A stretch of 64,000 nt of DNA. Source: Dioscorea cayenensis subsp. rotundata. Taxonomy: Eukaryota > Streptophyta > Magnoliopsida > Dioscoreales > Dioscoreaceae. Shown here one piece after another: positions 38,928 to 51,000 of the stretch. The notes beneath the pieces were generated by a model. That model was not told the origin of the DNA. It did not search any database and was given only the letters and a program-made list of their open reading frames with translations. The translations under genes and the position numbers were made by a program. Each line of letters begins with the position of its first letter. The stretch's first letter is position 1. The stretch spans positions 19,623,430 through 19,687,429 of the forward strand of contig NC_052475.1 of NCBI RefSeq assembly GCF_009730915.1, in the 5' to 3' direction.

Positions 38928-39600
38928 GTATTTATTTTTATGTGTATATATACATAGTGTAATGAATATGTATATATATACATATATTAAAATATCAACA
39001 TGACACTAGTTAATCATTTTTTTTTTCTTAGTGGAACAAACATGACACTAGTTACTGAGTTTGGATTCTTTCTTATGGCAATACAGTAAAAGTTTTAATG
39101 GAAAAGAGTAAAAAATGAGAGTTATTATATAAGTTGTAGTAGTGGTTCTCCTGGAGATGAATCAGTGCTCCTAATTAGGGAAGCTTGTTCGCACTCAAGA
39201 CCTAGAGATGAATCAGAATTATTTCTGGGCATAATTCAAAATCAAATTCCTCTGTAAAAACTATTAACCATAGTAAGAATAGAAAGCTGTAAAGTCTCCT
39301 TCCCTCTTAATTTACTTATTTTGATGTATCCACATTTACAACAATCCAAAGTGAAAAACAATGAAATCATATCGAGAAAACTTGATCAACAAAATACTTG
39401 AGACGAAATTAACTATAAGTTAGTTTCATCTCAAGTATTTAATCCACATTCAGTCATCCAAACTCCAAAACAAGTTATCCTAAGTTCATTCTCATTCAAT
39501 GGGCAAACCGGTGAAGTACAAGCAAACATAAATATATAGTTACCTAGCAAGCTTGAAAAATCACCTACTTTCATTTCCTCACCATCCAATGGGCAAACCG

Positions 39601-42373
39601 TAATAGAATAAGTAGAAGAAGAAGAATATGGGGCAATCTTGCACATACCTTAAGTTGCAAGTGATATGCTACTTATATTACCAGACAAGGCCGAAACGGT
39701 TAACTTGAAATTACAGATCATGTGACAACGTGCAAGCCATCCACTAGATCCTAAAGACCAAGACTGATGACCACATTACAAAGACATGGTCATTTTAACT
39801 TATAGAAAACAAATTGAGATTGCTGCAGAAATATGAAAAACTTTGAATTGATAGTGGTTTAGTAAATATGTCAGTTATTTGATCTTGAGAGGAGATGAAC
39901 TTTATCTCAAGCATTCTTGGTGCAACCTTTTCTCGTACAAAGTGGAAAGCCACCTCGATATGTTTGGTATATACGTGAAAAACAGGATTAGCCGAGAGTT
40001 AGGTTGCTCCCAGGTAGTCGCACCACAGAGATAGTGGTCTCAATTAAAATACTCCTAGCTCTCCCAACAACGATTGTATCTAGATCACTTTAGCCATTGC
40101 ATTCGCCAAAGCTTTATATTCTAATTCGGTACTAGAACATGATACTGTAGCTTGGTTGCGAGAACTCCAAGAGACCAAGTTAATTCCAAAATAAACTGCA
40201 TATCCTCATGTGGACCTACGATCGTTAGAACACCCTACCCAATCTACATCTAAAAATACACTAACTAGGGTAAAATCTGACTTTTTAATGAACAAGCCCA
40301 AGTCACAAGTATGTTTCAAGTATATGAGAATGCCCTTCACTGGTATCCAATGGTCATTCGTAGGTGAATGCAAGTATTAACAAACTTTATTTACTGAGTA
40401 AGCAATGTCAAGACGAGTTATCATCAAATACTGTAATACCCCAATAGTGCTTCTCTATCTTGTAGCTTCTATGACACTTAGAGTTGTGCCTTTAGTCTTG
40501 GACAGCTTTGTTGTGGATGCCATAGGAGTAGTAATAGGCTTGCAGTTTTCCATGTTGACTCGCTTCAATACATCTCCAATATACTTGCATTGTGACAATA
40601 TAATGTCATCAGCTCTGTGCAACACCTCAACTCACAGAAAGTAATGAAGATCACCTAGGTCCTTTGAAGCAAAATCCTTGTGCAGATGTTGAACAAGTTT
40701 ATCAATGGCTTGAGGAGACGAACTAGTAATAATTATATCATCCATATAAATGAGTACATAGATGATCTTTCCACCATGGTTGTATATAAACAAAGAGGTA
40801 TCTGTCGTAGATGGTGCAAATCCCAGTTCATGTAGCTTTGAGCTGAGCCTAGAAATCCATGCTCGGGGTGCTTGTTTAAGCCTATAAAGAGCCTTATCCA
40901 ACTTGAAGAGATAATGTGGGAACTTGACATCTTCATAATTAGGTGGTTGTTTCATGTAAACATCTTCTTTCAAAACACCATGTAAAAAGGCATTTTGGAT
41001 ATCCACTTGTCTTAAATTCCAACCTCTTGAAATTGCTAAGGCAAGAATGAGCTTAATTGTTGCCGACTTAAAGACAGGATTAAAATTATCTTTATAGTCT
41101 ATACCATACCTTTATTTGAATCCCTTGGCAACAAGCTAAGCTTTAAATTTGTTAATTGAGCCATATGGTTTTCTCTTGAGCTTGAAAACCCATTTAGAAT
41201 CAATAACATTCAAGCTATGATGAGAAGGATCCAAGTGCCAAGTTTTATTCTTCAAAAAAACTACATACTCAACATCCATAGCTTCAGTATGGCATGATGG
41301 TTCAAGAGCAACAATGAATGCTCTCCTCTTTATTGAGTAGCGTACAACCATCAGTGTACTGTTTTGGCTTTTGAATATTGTTCTATAGTCTGGTACTCAT
41401 GCCTTGATGTTTTACCTGTGAATGGTCTAAAACAACATAGTTATCTATATCATTAGTGACAATATGAGTGGATTGGTTATTGTCCTCCACATGATCACTC
41501 TCAGGATTTGAGGTAGGAGAAGAAGTTGGAAGTTTGTGGTTGTTCAAGTGGTTGACACAGAGACGGAAGAAATAGAAGGACATCAATCTGTCGGAAATAG
41601 TGGGGTGAGAATTATGATCTAAAGCAAAAGGGAATACTTTTTCATAAAAAAACATCTCTAGAAATATATACATGAATAGTGGGTCTATAAAGACATTTAT
41701 ATCCATTATGCAAGTGGCTATAACTAAAAAACACATATTGTTGTGATTGAAATTATAATTTGTGTGAATTATAAGGCCATAAATTAGGGCAACAGGCACA
41801 ACCAAAGGTTTTAAGTAAAGAATAATCAGGTTTTCTATTAAAGTGCTTTTGTAGAGGAGTTGTAAACTGAATAACATGACTAGGAAGTCGGTTAATGAGA
41901 AAACATGCAGTTTGAAATGCTTTATCCCAAAACTTCAGAGGCATGGAAGCTTGAGAAAGAAGTGAGAGTCCTACTTCTACAATGTGTCTATGTTTTCTTT
42001 CTGTTGCCCCATTTTGTTGATGAGTACAGTGACATGAATCCTGATGTTTGATAACAATTTGTTGAAAAAGTTTATGAAGAGTTTGGTATTCCCCACCCCA
42101 GTTAGATTAGACACATAAGATTGTCTTATTAAACAACCTTTCAATGTGCTTCTAAAATTGAGTGAAAACTTGAGCAACATTGGATTTACACTTAAGACAA
42201 TATATCCAAGTGAATTTTCTGAAATCATCTATAAAGCTGACATAATATTTGTTTCCCCTACTGAAGATAAGGTAGGGCCCTATACATCAGTGAACACAAG
42301 CTCAGGAGGAGAAGAGGAAACATTGTTTGATAAAGAGAAAGGAAGTTGATGACTCTATGCTTGTTGACAAGCA
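39601..42373 (-). mobile_element. Copia-1, 3' half (integrase end, RT, RNase H, 3' LTR)
   Basis: Minus-strand domains from right to left: the HACQQA to FIDDFRKFTW part of integrase (42370-42200), QQKENIDTL and the MPLKFWDKAFQTACFLINRLP block (41944), the RT N-terminus with KWVFKLKR (about 41200), RT catalytic YMDDIII (about 40750) after the NAFLHG and [10 protein letters not shown] blocks, then RNase [19 protein letters not shown] (about 40160). The 3' LTR is 39601-39800. Many stops and shifts are present. The homology ends inside integrase at 42373, exactly where the 5' half at 55120 resumes. The outer flanks AACCG (39596-39600) and AATCG (56805-56809) match at 4 of 5 bases. Confidence 0.9.
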
Positions 42374-42454
42374 TGTTCATATAAATAATGATAATGATAA
42401 TAATAATTAATTAATTAATTAAATGCATCTCCTATTTTTTAAAAAATATTAATT

Positions 42455-43107
42455 ATAAAATATCCAAATCTCAAGACCAACCGAGAGCATAGATCTCGAG
42501 GCGATCTAAAACACTCAAATCTCAAGATCAGCCGAGAGTACAGATCTCAAGGCGGTTTAAAATATTCAAATCTCATGATCAGTCGAGAGCACATATCTCG
42601 AGAAGATTCAAAATATCCAAATCTAAAGACCAGCCGAGAGCATAGATCTCGAAGCGGTCTAAAATACTCAAATCTCAAGATCAGCCGAGAGCACATACCT
42701 AGAGGCTGTCTAAAATACTCAAATCTCAGGATTAACAGAGAGCACATATCTCGAGGCGTTCTAAAATATCTAAATCTCAAGATCAGCCGAGATCACAGAC
42801 CTCAAAGCAGTCTAAAATACTCAAATCTTAGGATTAGCCGAGACCACAGATTTCAAGGCGTTCCAAAATATCCAAATCTCAAGACCATAAAAAAGAGCAC
42901 AGATCTTGAGGCGTTCTAAAATACTCAAATCTCAAGATCAATCGAGACCACAGACATCGAGACAGTATAAAATACTCAAATCTCATAATCAGCAGAGAGC
43001 ACATATTTCGAGGCGATCAAAAATATCCAAATCTCAAGACCAACCGAGAGCACAGATCTCGAGACGGTCTAAAATACGAGATCAGCCAAGAGCATATATC
43101 TCGAGAC
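42455..43107. repeat. 51-bp minisatellite, left block
   Basis: About 12-13 degenerate 51-bp units of the type CAAATCTCAAGATCAGCCGA followed by GAGCACAGATCTCGAGGCGG and TCTAAAATA. The block is cut by the hAT insertion at 43108 and resumes at 46769. Because 51 is a multiple of 3, frames stay open on both strands as an artefact of the repeat. Each unit has a CTCGAG palindrome. Confidence 0.9.
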
Positions 43108-46100
43108 CATAGTAGTTAGAATCGTATGATTCTCGATACAAATCGTACGATTCATATCGTTTTCCATCTGTAACAGTTCGAATCTTATAGAAGAATCAAA
43201 ATTAATCCAGAATCATGAATGAATCGTTTGAATCGGTCGAATCGACATGAATCGAGAAGATCAACGATTCAGTTATTGATTTCCTGAATTTTGAATTTAA
43301 AAAAGAAAAAGACAAATCAGTCCTTTTAAAAAAAGAAAAAGACAAATTAGTCCTTGTAGAAAACGAAGAGCCTGACGATCTAGATACCAAAATTTTAAAA
43401 AAAAAAATCAAAGGGAAGACTAAACAGAGAAAAAAGCATAGACGAAGAAAAAAATCAAAGCAAAAGGAAGACTAAAAAGAGAAAGAAGCATAGAAGGAGA
43501 AATTGTGGTTTTATTCCAACGTCCTCAACAGAAGGTATTTTTCATATCTCTTCATCTTTCTTGCGGTTCTTCTTTTTTTTTTAATTCTTTATTATAATAT
43601 ATACAATCGACTATTTTAGTTATTTAAAAATTCTTTAAATTAGTTTTTATTTAATTAATCTTTAAATTTGTTAATAACAAATTTAAAGATTAATTAAAAG
43701 ATAATGTTTTTTTTTTAATTTTAAATCTTGTTATAGAAGAATATTTTTTAATTAAAAAACTAATCTGTAACATAATTTAAAATTATTTTATTATTTTTAA
43801 ATCTGAACTATTTTTGAAATAACTAATGTGTTTTTTTTTAAATATATATAGGTTTGCCTAATAATTGAAAATGTCTTCCACGCTTAAAAAAGGATCTCAA
43901 ACTAAGAAAATTGATCCGACTTGGGAACATTGCTCTCGAATTGGAGATAATAGAATGCATTTGAAATGCAATTATTGTGGACTTGAAAAGTGGGGAGGGA
44001 TAATTCGAATGAAACATCATTTAGCCGGCACTCATGATAACGTTGCTCCTTGCAAACAATGTCCAAATAATGTGAGAGAAAAATTTTACCAAGCTTTTAA
44101 AGGAAATGGAAAGCCAGAAAATTTTAGATGGGAATGAATGCTTTCAAGAACAAGTGGGAGAAGATGTTCAATGCGTAGGAGGAAAAGGAAAAGGAAAAGC
44201 TATGGATGCCTTTATCATCAAAGAGAAGGGAGTCAAGCAACAAACTATAAATGCAATGGTTAAAAAAAGAGAACCGGTTGTTTAGAGCATTTGCAGATTT
44301 TTGTATGGGCATGCTTTGCCCTTTACTTTGGTAAAAAGTCCACTATTTTCTTCAATGATGGAGATGGTTGGTGAATATGGGAGAGGGTTAAAACTTCCTT
44401 CATATCATGAAGCTAGAGTTTCATTTTTGAAAAAAGAAGTTGATAATGTGAACTCAATGATGGAGAATTATAAAAAGGAGTGGAAAAAGACGGGATGTAC
44501 TTTGATGTCTGATGGATGGAGTGATCGGAAAAATATATCTGTCACTAATTTTTTGGTTAATAGCCCGAGTGGAACTGTTTTCCTTAAATCTGTCGATACC
44601 TCAGATGTAGTAAAAGATGCTCAGAAGTTGTTTGAGTTGCTTGATTCAATTGTGGAGGAAATTGGGGAGGAAAATGTCGTGCATGTGGTGACCGATAGTG
44701 CTTCTGCTTATGTGGCTGCTGGTGATTTGTTAATGCAGAATAGGACAAAATTATTTTGGTCTCCTTGTGCTGCACATTGCATTAACCTGATTTTGCATGA
44801 CATGGGTGAATTGCCAATTTTTAGAGATGCTATAAAATAAGCAAAGGAAGTGTGTGTTTACATCTATCGACATGTTTGGGTTCTTAACATGTTTAGAAAT
44901 TACTCCAAGAAGAAAGAATTGAAGAGGCCGGGGGTTACAAGATTTGCTACATCATTTCTCACTTTGAAAAGTATTGATGACTCTAAACTTGCTCTTAGGG
45001 CAATGTTTGCATCGGAAGAGTGGGCTAGATGTTCTTATTCTTCTAAGATGGAGGCAAAGAAAGTAGAGGCAATCTTTTTATTAGATGACAAGTTTTGGAA
45101 ATCTATTAAGTATTGTTTGAAGTGTGCAAGTCCTCTCATTAAAGTTTTAAGACTTGTGGATGGTGATGCGAAACCCACAATGGGTTACATATATGAAGCC
45201 ATGGATAGAGCAAAAGAACAAATTGCTCAAAATTTCAATTGTCAAAAGGCAAGATACGAACGCATTTGGCATATTATTGACACAAGATGGGATTTGCAAC
45301 TCCATAGGCCACTTCATGTGGCGGGCTATTTTCTCAATCCCAAGTAAATTTACAAAGTATTTTTGTTAATTTTCATTTTCAAGTTTGGCTAATTTTTACT
45401 TGCATTGCATTGAATTTTATAATTTTGTAGGTTCCAATATAGTGATTCTTCCAATGCGGACATGGAAGTAAAAATGGGATTGTACAAGACAATAGAGAAA
45501 ATGTATCCCGATCTTGCAACAAGAATCAAAATTGATCAACAATTAGAAAAGTTTAAGAAAGCGGAGGGATTATTTGGCATGAGCATGGCTATTTTAACTA
45601 GAGAAAAGAAGCAACCTGGTAATTTTTTTTAATTTTGTAGATGAATTGTGAATTTTTTTTTTAGTTTTAGTTCTGCCAAAATAAAAAATCTAACTACCTA
45701 TCTTATGTAATCTAGCTTTATGGTGGGAAAGTTATGAGGAAGAATGCAAAGAGCTTCAAAATCTTGCCATTCGGGTTCTAAGCCTTACATGTAGCGCCAC
45801 AGGATGTGAAAGAAATTGGAGTACATTTGAGCATGTGCATTCCAAAGAGAGAAACCGTTTGGAGCAACAAAGATTAAATGCTCTTGTGTTTGTCAAGTAC
45901 AATATTCAACTTGAATTAAGACAAGAAAAAAGGGAGAAAAGAGGTGAGACATATGATCCAATTTGTTTGAGTGATATGGAGGGCGATGATGAGTGGATCA
46001 CCGAAGTAGAAGACGCTTGTTTACCCCAAGACAATTCATGGATGGATATGAATGAATGTTTTGAAGATGATGGAGTGCTTGGATCGAATAACAAAAGAAA

Positions 46101-46571
46101 ACGAGGTAAATAACTCACTCTCTAAATGCATAAGCATTCATTATTTAAAATATTGAATTCTAACATTTTATATAATGTATAATGTATTTTATATAGAACC
46201 AAGAAACTTAAAACTTGATAGGAAAAGAAAAAGAAAAGCCTTTGTAGTTGAAGAGGAGGTAGAGGAGGCAGATGATGATGACGAAGCTAATACAGAGGAA
46301 GAGGAGCAAGAAGATGTTATGGTAGAAGATGAGGATGATGGCGATGAAGGGTTACAAATTTGAATGAGTGTTGATATGGCATCATGGACATGAAACTTAT
46401 AATTTCATAGTTTGAGCAATTGAGTTTGGGCCTTTGAGCTTTTTTTAGTTTTTAAAATATTAACTTGGTTGGTGGATAAGTGTTTTGAACTAAGTTGTTT
46501 TTAATTATATATTTTATGTTTAATACATGACTTAGAATTTTTTATTTTTTATTTTTTTGGTATAATCATGT

Positions 46572-46650
<79 letters not shown>

Positions 46651-46760
46651 GTATATATATAAATATTGAACCGAATCTTACGATTCGATTTGATTCACTA
46701 TTCTCGATTCGTAAATTTAGAATTTCGATTCACGATTCGAATCTCGATTTGACTACTATG
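43108..46760 (+). mobile_element. hAT transposon with transposase gene, 8-bp TSD
   Basis: Termini CATAGTAGTTAGAATCG (left) and CATAGTAGTCAAATCGAG (right, reverse complement) are flanked by a perfect 8-bp duplication CTCGAGAC (43100-43107 and 46761-46768). Subterminal regions are packed with GAATCG/CGATTC motifs, likely transposase-binding repeats. The interior encodes a full-length but damaged hAT transposase on the plus strand. Long TA tracts lie at about 46572-46660. Confidence 0.95.
43871..46363 (+). pseudogene. hAT transposase (BED finger, DUF659-like region, dimerisation domain)
   Basis: Segments: a BED zinc finger with CNYCGLEKWGG and HLAGTH (43950-44040), then the region with MSDGWSDRKN and HVVTDSASAY plus SPCAAHCINLIL (44500-44790). 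Next come MFASEEWARC and IIDTRWDLQLHRPLHVAGYFL, to a donor at 45343. Exon 45431-45618 follows. Exon 45716-46105 has LAIRVLSLTCSATGCERNWS and EQQRLNALVFVKYN, the hAT dimerisation domain. The last exon 46197-46363 is highly acidic. Splice phases agree. Lesions: one frame shift near 44130, a TAG at about 44283 and a TAA at 44838-44840. Between lesions the sequence is well conserved. The enzyme cuts and pastes hAT elements, and this copy may be recently inactivated or hold a few consensus errors. Confidence 0.88.
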
Positions 46761-46768
46761 CTCGAGAC

Positions 46769-46910
46769 AATCTAAAATACACAAATCCTTAGATTAGCTA
46801 AGAGTATAGATCTCGAATCAATCTAAAATACCTAAATCTGAAAATCAGCCGAGAGCACATATCTCAAGACGATCTCAAGCCAAGATCAACTATGAATACA
46901 AATCACGAGG
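46769..46910. repeat. 51-bp minisatellite, right block
   Basis: About 2-3 further units of the same 51-bp repeat, continuing the left block after the hAT target duplication. Confidence 0.85.
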
Positions 46911-48022
46911 CAAATTAAAAATATATATATAAAAACTAATGATAATAATAATAAAAAAATAAATAATACAAATAATATATATATATATATATATATAATA
47001 TTGATAAAGAAAAAAAATCAGATAAATATAATAAATATAAAATAAATATAAATAAATAATAACAAATCCAAATCAGATAAAGTTAAAAGAAAAATCAAAT
47101 CAAATCAAATATATATATAAAATTAAATGATGATAAAATAAATAAATAAATATAATAAATTAAAATAATAATATATAAATATAATAAATTAAAATAAAAT
47201 AAAATACAATAAAAAAATTGAGGAAGTGGGGCGTGGCCACCCCACGATCATCCAAAAATAATTAAAATAATGAATATGAAATATTTAATATATAATTATA
47301 ATATAAAATATATATGTGTAATATATATAATCATAAAAAAATAATGAATAATAAACAAATAGGAAAACATGCTGGTCGTGGTCCTCACGCTCAGGTCCCA
47401 TAATCAAAAGAACTGTAGCAACTGCTCCATGTCGCCTTACAAATGTCGCGCCGCTTTACGATCGACACAACCGCGCAACCGCCATGTGAAAGTCTTTAAA
47501 AAGGGACTGGCTGAAGAACAGAATGAGGGGACCGGTGAAGAAAAGAGAAAGAAGAAGGAGGAACAAGCGAGGAGAAAGAAGATTGGAGGAAGGAGAAGAT
47601 TGAAGAAAGGAGGTTTTGAAGAAGACAAGAGAAGAAGAAGAAGAAGAAGAAGAAGAAGAAGAAGAAGAAGAAGGTCTTGCTCTCCTCGTATACCTATATA
47701 TATCTACATAAAAAAAGTTAAAAAGAATCATGTTGTTTATGCTACATTGCTCACGCCTACCGCTGTTGTCGCTCATCTGTTCCTCGCCTGTCGTTGTTGC
47801 CTATCGCCGCTTGCCACTTTACTGTTGTCGCCAAAGAAGATATTGAAGCTGCCGCTGGAGAGAGAGATCATTGTTGCTACTACTGCAGCCATTGCCAAGA
47901 CTCTCATCATTGTCGTTGTTGCCGCTGCTGCCATCGTCATCGTCGCTGCCAAGTCCGCAGAATGAATCCGACCTGAAGAATTGGATTCACAGGTTAAAAA
48001 AAAATCCTAAAGAGAAGAAACA
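46911..48022. other. Core-element segment: AT-rich tract, GAA microsatellite
   Basis: 46911-47360 is very AT-rich low-complexity DNA. 47370-48022 is more GC-rich, with TTTAAAAAGGG at about 47493 that could be a TATA-like promoter motif, and an (AGA)n run at 47630-47673. No host gene is recognised. The open frame through the GAA run is low complexity. Confidence 0.5.
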
Positions 48023-48027
48023 TTCGT

Positions 48028-51000
48028 TGTTAAATATCACTCAGATACATCGAGCATTAGTGAGTAGACAGAATGCGGGCTATGCTGACTTGTCGGTGGC
48101 TTGTAAGGTTCATGCATCAAGATGTCCACTACACCATGTGTGATTAGATTGAACCATATCTAAAGGAGTTGGCATTGTCTTTGTTGTCTTTGTTGTATTG
48201 GTCTTTAATGTTTTGTGGGCTATGTCTGTATGTTTGCTTTTATGAGTCTTTATATTTGGCTGTAGTCTTATGTTCTTCAGCAGAGTAGTTCTGAATACAA
48301 AGTATCCTGCAAGTTATCTCTAAAAACTCCACACTCCTCTTGCAAACTTCTACTTTTCTCTTCTTGGTCTTTATATCTTATCAGTGGTATCATAGCTCAA
48401 GCTCTCTTTCACTAAACTTCCATGGCCAAGAGCAGCACCACCTCACAAACACATGTTCCCATTTTCAATAGCGAAAACTTCAACTTGTGGACTTTTAAGA
48501 TGAAGACAATGTTTCGATCAAAAAGACTCTGGCCTCTTATTGAGAAAGGTTTTAGTGAGGAAGGAGCTGAAGCACTAGTGGAGGAAATCAGGAAGCAAGA
48601 TGCGGATGCTCTCTACCTCATTCAGCAAGGCTTAGATGAGAGGATTCTCATTCGGATTGTTGAGGCTGAAACTGCCAAACAAGCTTGGGACATCCTTAAA
48701 ACTGAGTACCAAGCAAACACAAAAATACTCTCTGTCAAGTTTTATTCACTTTAGCAAGAACTCGAGACTACCAAGATGAAAAACGGTGAGAGAATCCAAG
48801 ACTTCATCAGCAGAGTCTTGGATGTGGTCTATCAGATCAGAATGCTTGGCGAAGATGTACCTGAGTCAACAGTGGTGGGAAAAATTCTAAGGATCCTCAC
48901 TCCCAAGTTCACCCATGTTGTTTCTTCTATTGTAGAAGCAAAAAATCTGGCCATGCTAACTGTTGAAGAGCTGGGGGGTTCACTGAAAAGTCATGAGGCC
49001 ATCCTCTTACTCTCTGCAGGACAAGAAGAAGAAACTGCCTTTCAAGTTGTAACCAACTTCCTTGCTGAAACTAGTCTTAGAGGAGAGAGAGGCAATGTTC
49101 ATGGCCCCTTCAGGGGACATTTTCGTGGCTGAGGCAGAGGTAGAGGGACTGACCTTGTATCAAGGCAACAACAAAGACTTGGTGTTTAGTGTTATATGTG
49201 CAAGAAGTTCGGTCATACAAAAGCTCAATGTTGGTATAATGACAAAGAAGCCAATGTTGCTGAAAACGCAGGAGAAGAAACTAAAAACGAAGAAATTGAA
49301 GGACTGTTGTTCATGGTCAATGGAAGTGAAGAAGCAAGTGAAGTATGGCTCATTGATAGTGGTTGTTCCAACCACATGTCTGGAAACAAGGAGTTGTTCC
49401 AGAATTTGGTAAACACCTCTCAGCAAACTGTGAGACTTGGAGATGGTAAGGTTTTGAAGGTTGCTGGTATTGGTAGCGTTCCTCTCTATTCAAATGCCGG
49501 GAAGATTAGTTTGCTCACCAATGTCTAGTATGTTCCTAAGTTGGCCCACAATCTTCCCAGTATGGGTCAACTAATGACATCTGGATACACAGTTCAGTTT
49601 CAAGATGGTGAATGTAAAATCTCAGACCGACATGTAGACATAGCAATTGCATGCATTCGGATGACAACCCACAGGATGTTTCCCCTGGATGGTGGAGATA
49701 TCGGGTCTGCTCAAATGGCACTGGGAGAGACTAAAGAATCCAAACATTGGCATTGAAGGTTCGAGCATCTGAACTCTAGAAGTATGGAACTGATGGCTCA
49801 AAAACAACTTTTGAAAGGGCTACCTCGCATAGCACTGGTTGGTCCATGTGAAGTTTGTTCTTTAGGAAAACAAACAAGACATTCTTTTCCAAATGGACAA
49901 GCCAGGCGTGCGATGAAACCTTTGGAACTTGTACATGGTGATCTGGTCGGGCCCATGCAAATGACATCTCTTGGAGGTAATACATACAACTTTCTCTTAA
50001 CTGATGACTATTCCAGGTATTGTTGGACTTTCTTCTTACAATGCAAATCAGAAGCGCTGGATCATTTAAAAGCCTTTAAACAACTACAAGAGAAGCAAGT
50101 TGGTCTTCCTCTAAAAGCTCTTCGCACTGACAGGGATGGAGAATTTACCTCTAAAGAGTTTGCTCGTTATTGTGAAAAGCATGGCATTCACCGACAACTC
50201 ACGGTTCCATCTCGCCCCAACAGAACGTGGTGGCAGAAAGAAAAAAATCGAATGGTAATTGAGATGGCACGGACTATGTTGCATGAGATGAAGCTTCCCA
50301 TTTCTCTGTGGGCAGAAGTAGCCACATCAGCAATTTATCTTCTAAATCGATCGCCCACTAGTGCTCTAAAACATCAAACTCCATATGAAGCACTCAATGG
50401 AAGGAGTCCCTTTGTAGAACATCTCTGAGTCTTTGGATGTATTGGCCATGTGCTCGTTAACTCACATGCAAGAAGCAAACTTGATTCCAAGACACAGAGA
50501 CATGTTTTCATTGGGTATTGTGAGGAGACAAAAGGCTACAGAATGCTTGTCCCTTCAACAGGAAAAGTCCAAATTAGCAGAGAAGTTAGCTTCTTTGAAG
50601 ACGTCAGTTGGGACATGACTCAGCCTCACGATATTGCATCTAAGTTTGTGTTTATTGACATGCGAAACACAAACCAAGTTAATGTCAAGTCTGAGATATC
50701 ACAACAAGACAACAACTCCACTCTATCAAATTCCGAGAACTCATCTCCAAATTCAGAAGGAGATTCCCCTGTAAGGTATAAAGCACTATAAGATATTTAC
50801 AACACATGTTCTTTCACTCTTGCTACCATGGATCCCACTACATTTGAAGATGCTGTCAAAGATGAAGGATGGCAAGCCACCATGATTGAAGAAATCACTG
50901 CTATCTACCGCAACCATACATGGGAATTAATCGATCTACCGGAAGGCAAGCGAGCAGTTGGCTTAAAATGGATCTTCAAATCCAAATATAACACTGAAGT

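Noticed and set aside
42455..43107. CRISPR-like array
   Set aside because: Repeats are contiguous and degenerate with no unique spacers, and this is a plant nuclear sequence.
42575..43112. Open frames on both strands with a 17-residue repeat
   Set aside because: Produced by the 51-bp minisatellite whose period is a multiple of three.
47369..47965. 198-codon open frame through a GAA repeat
   Set aside because: Low-complexity Lys/Arg run from an (AGA)n microsatellite with no recognisable domain; it lies in the core insertion.
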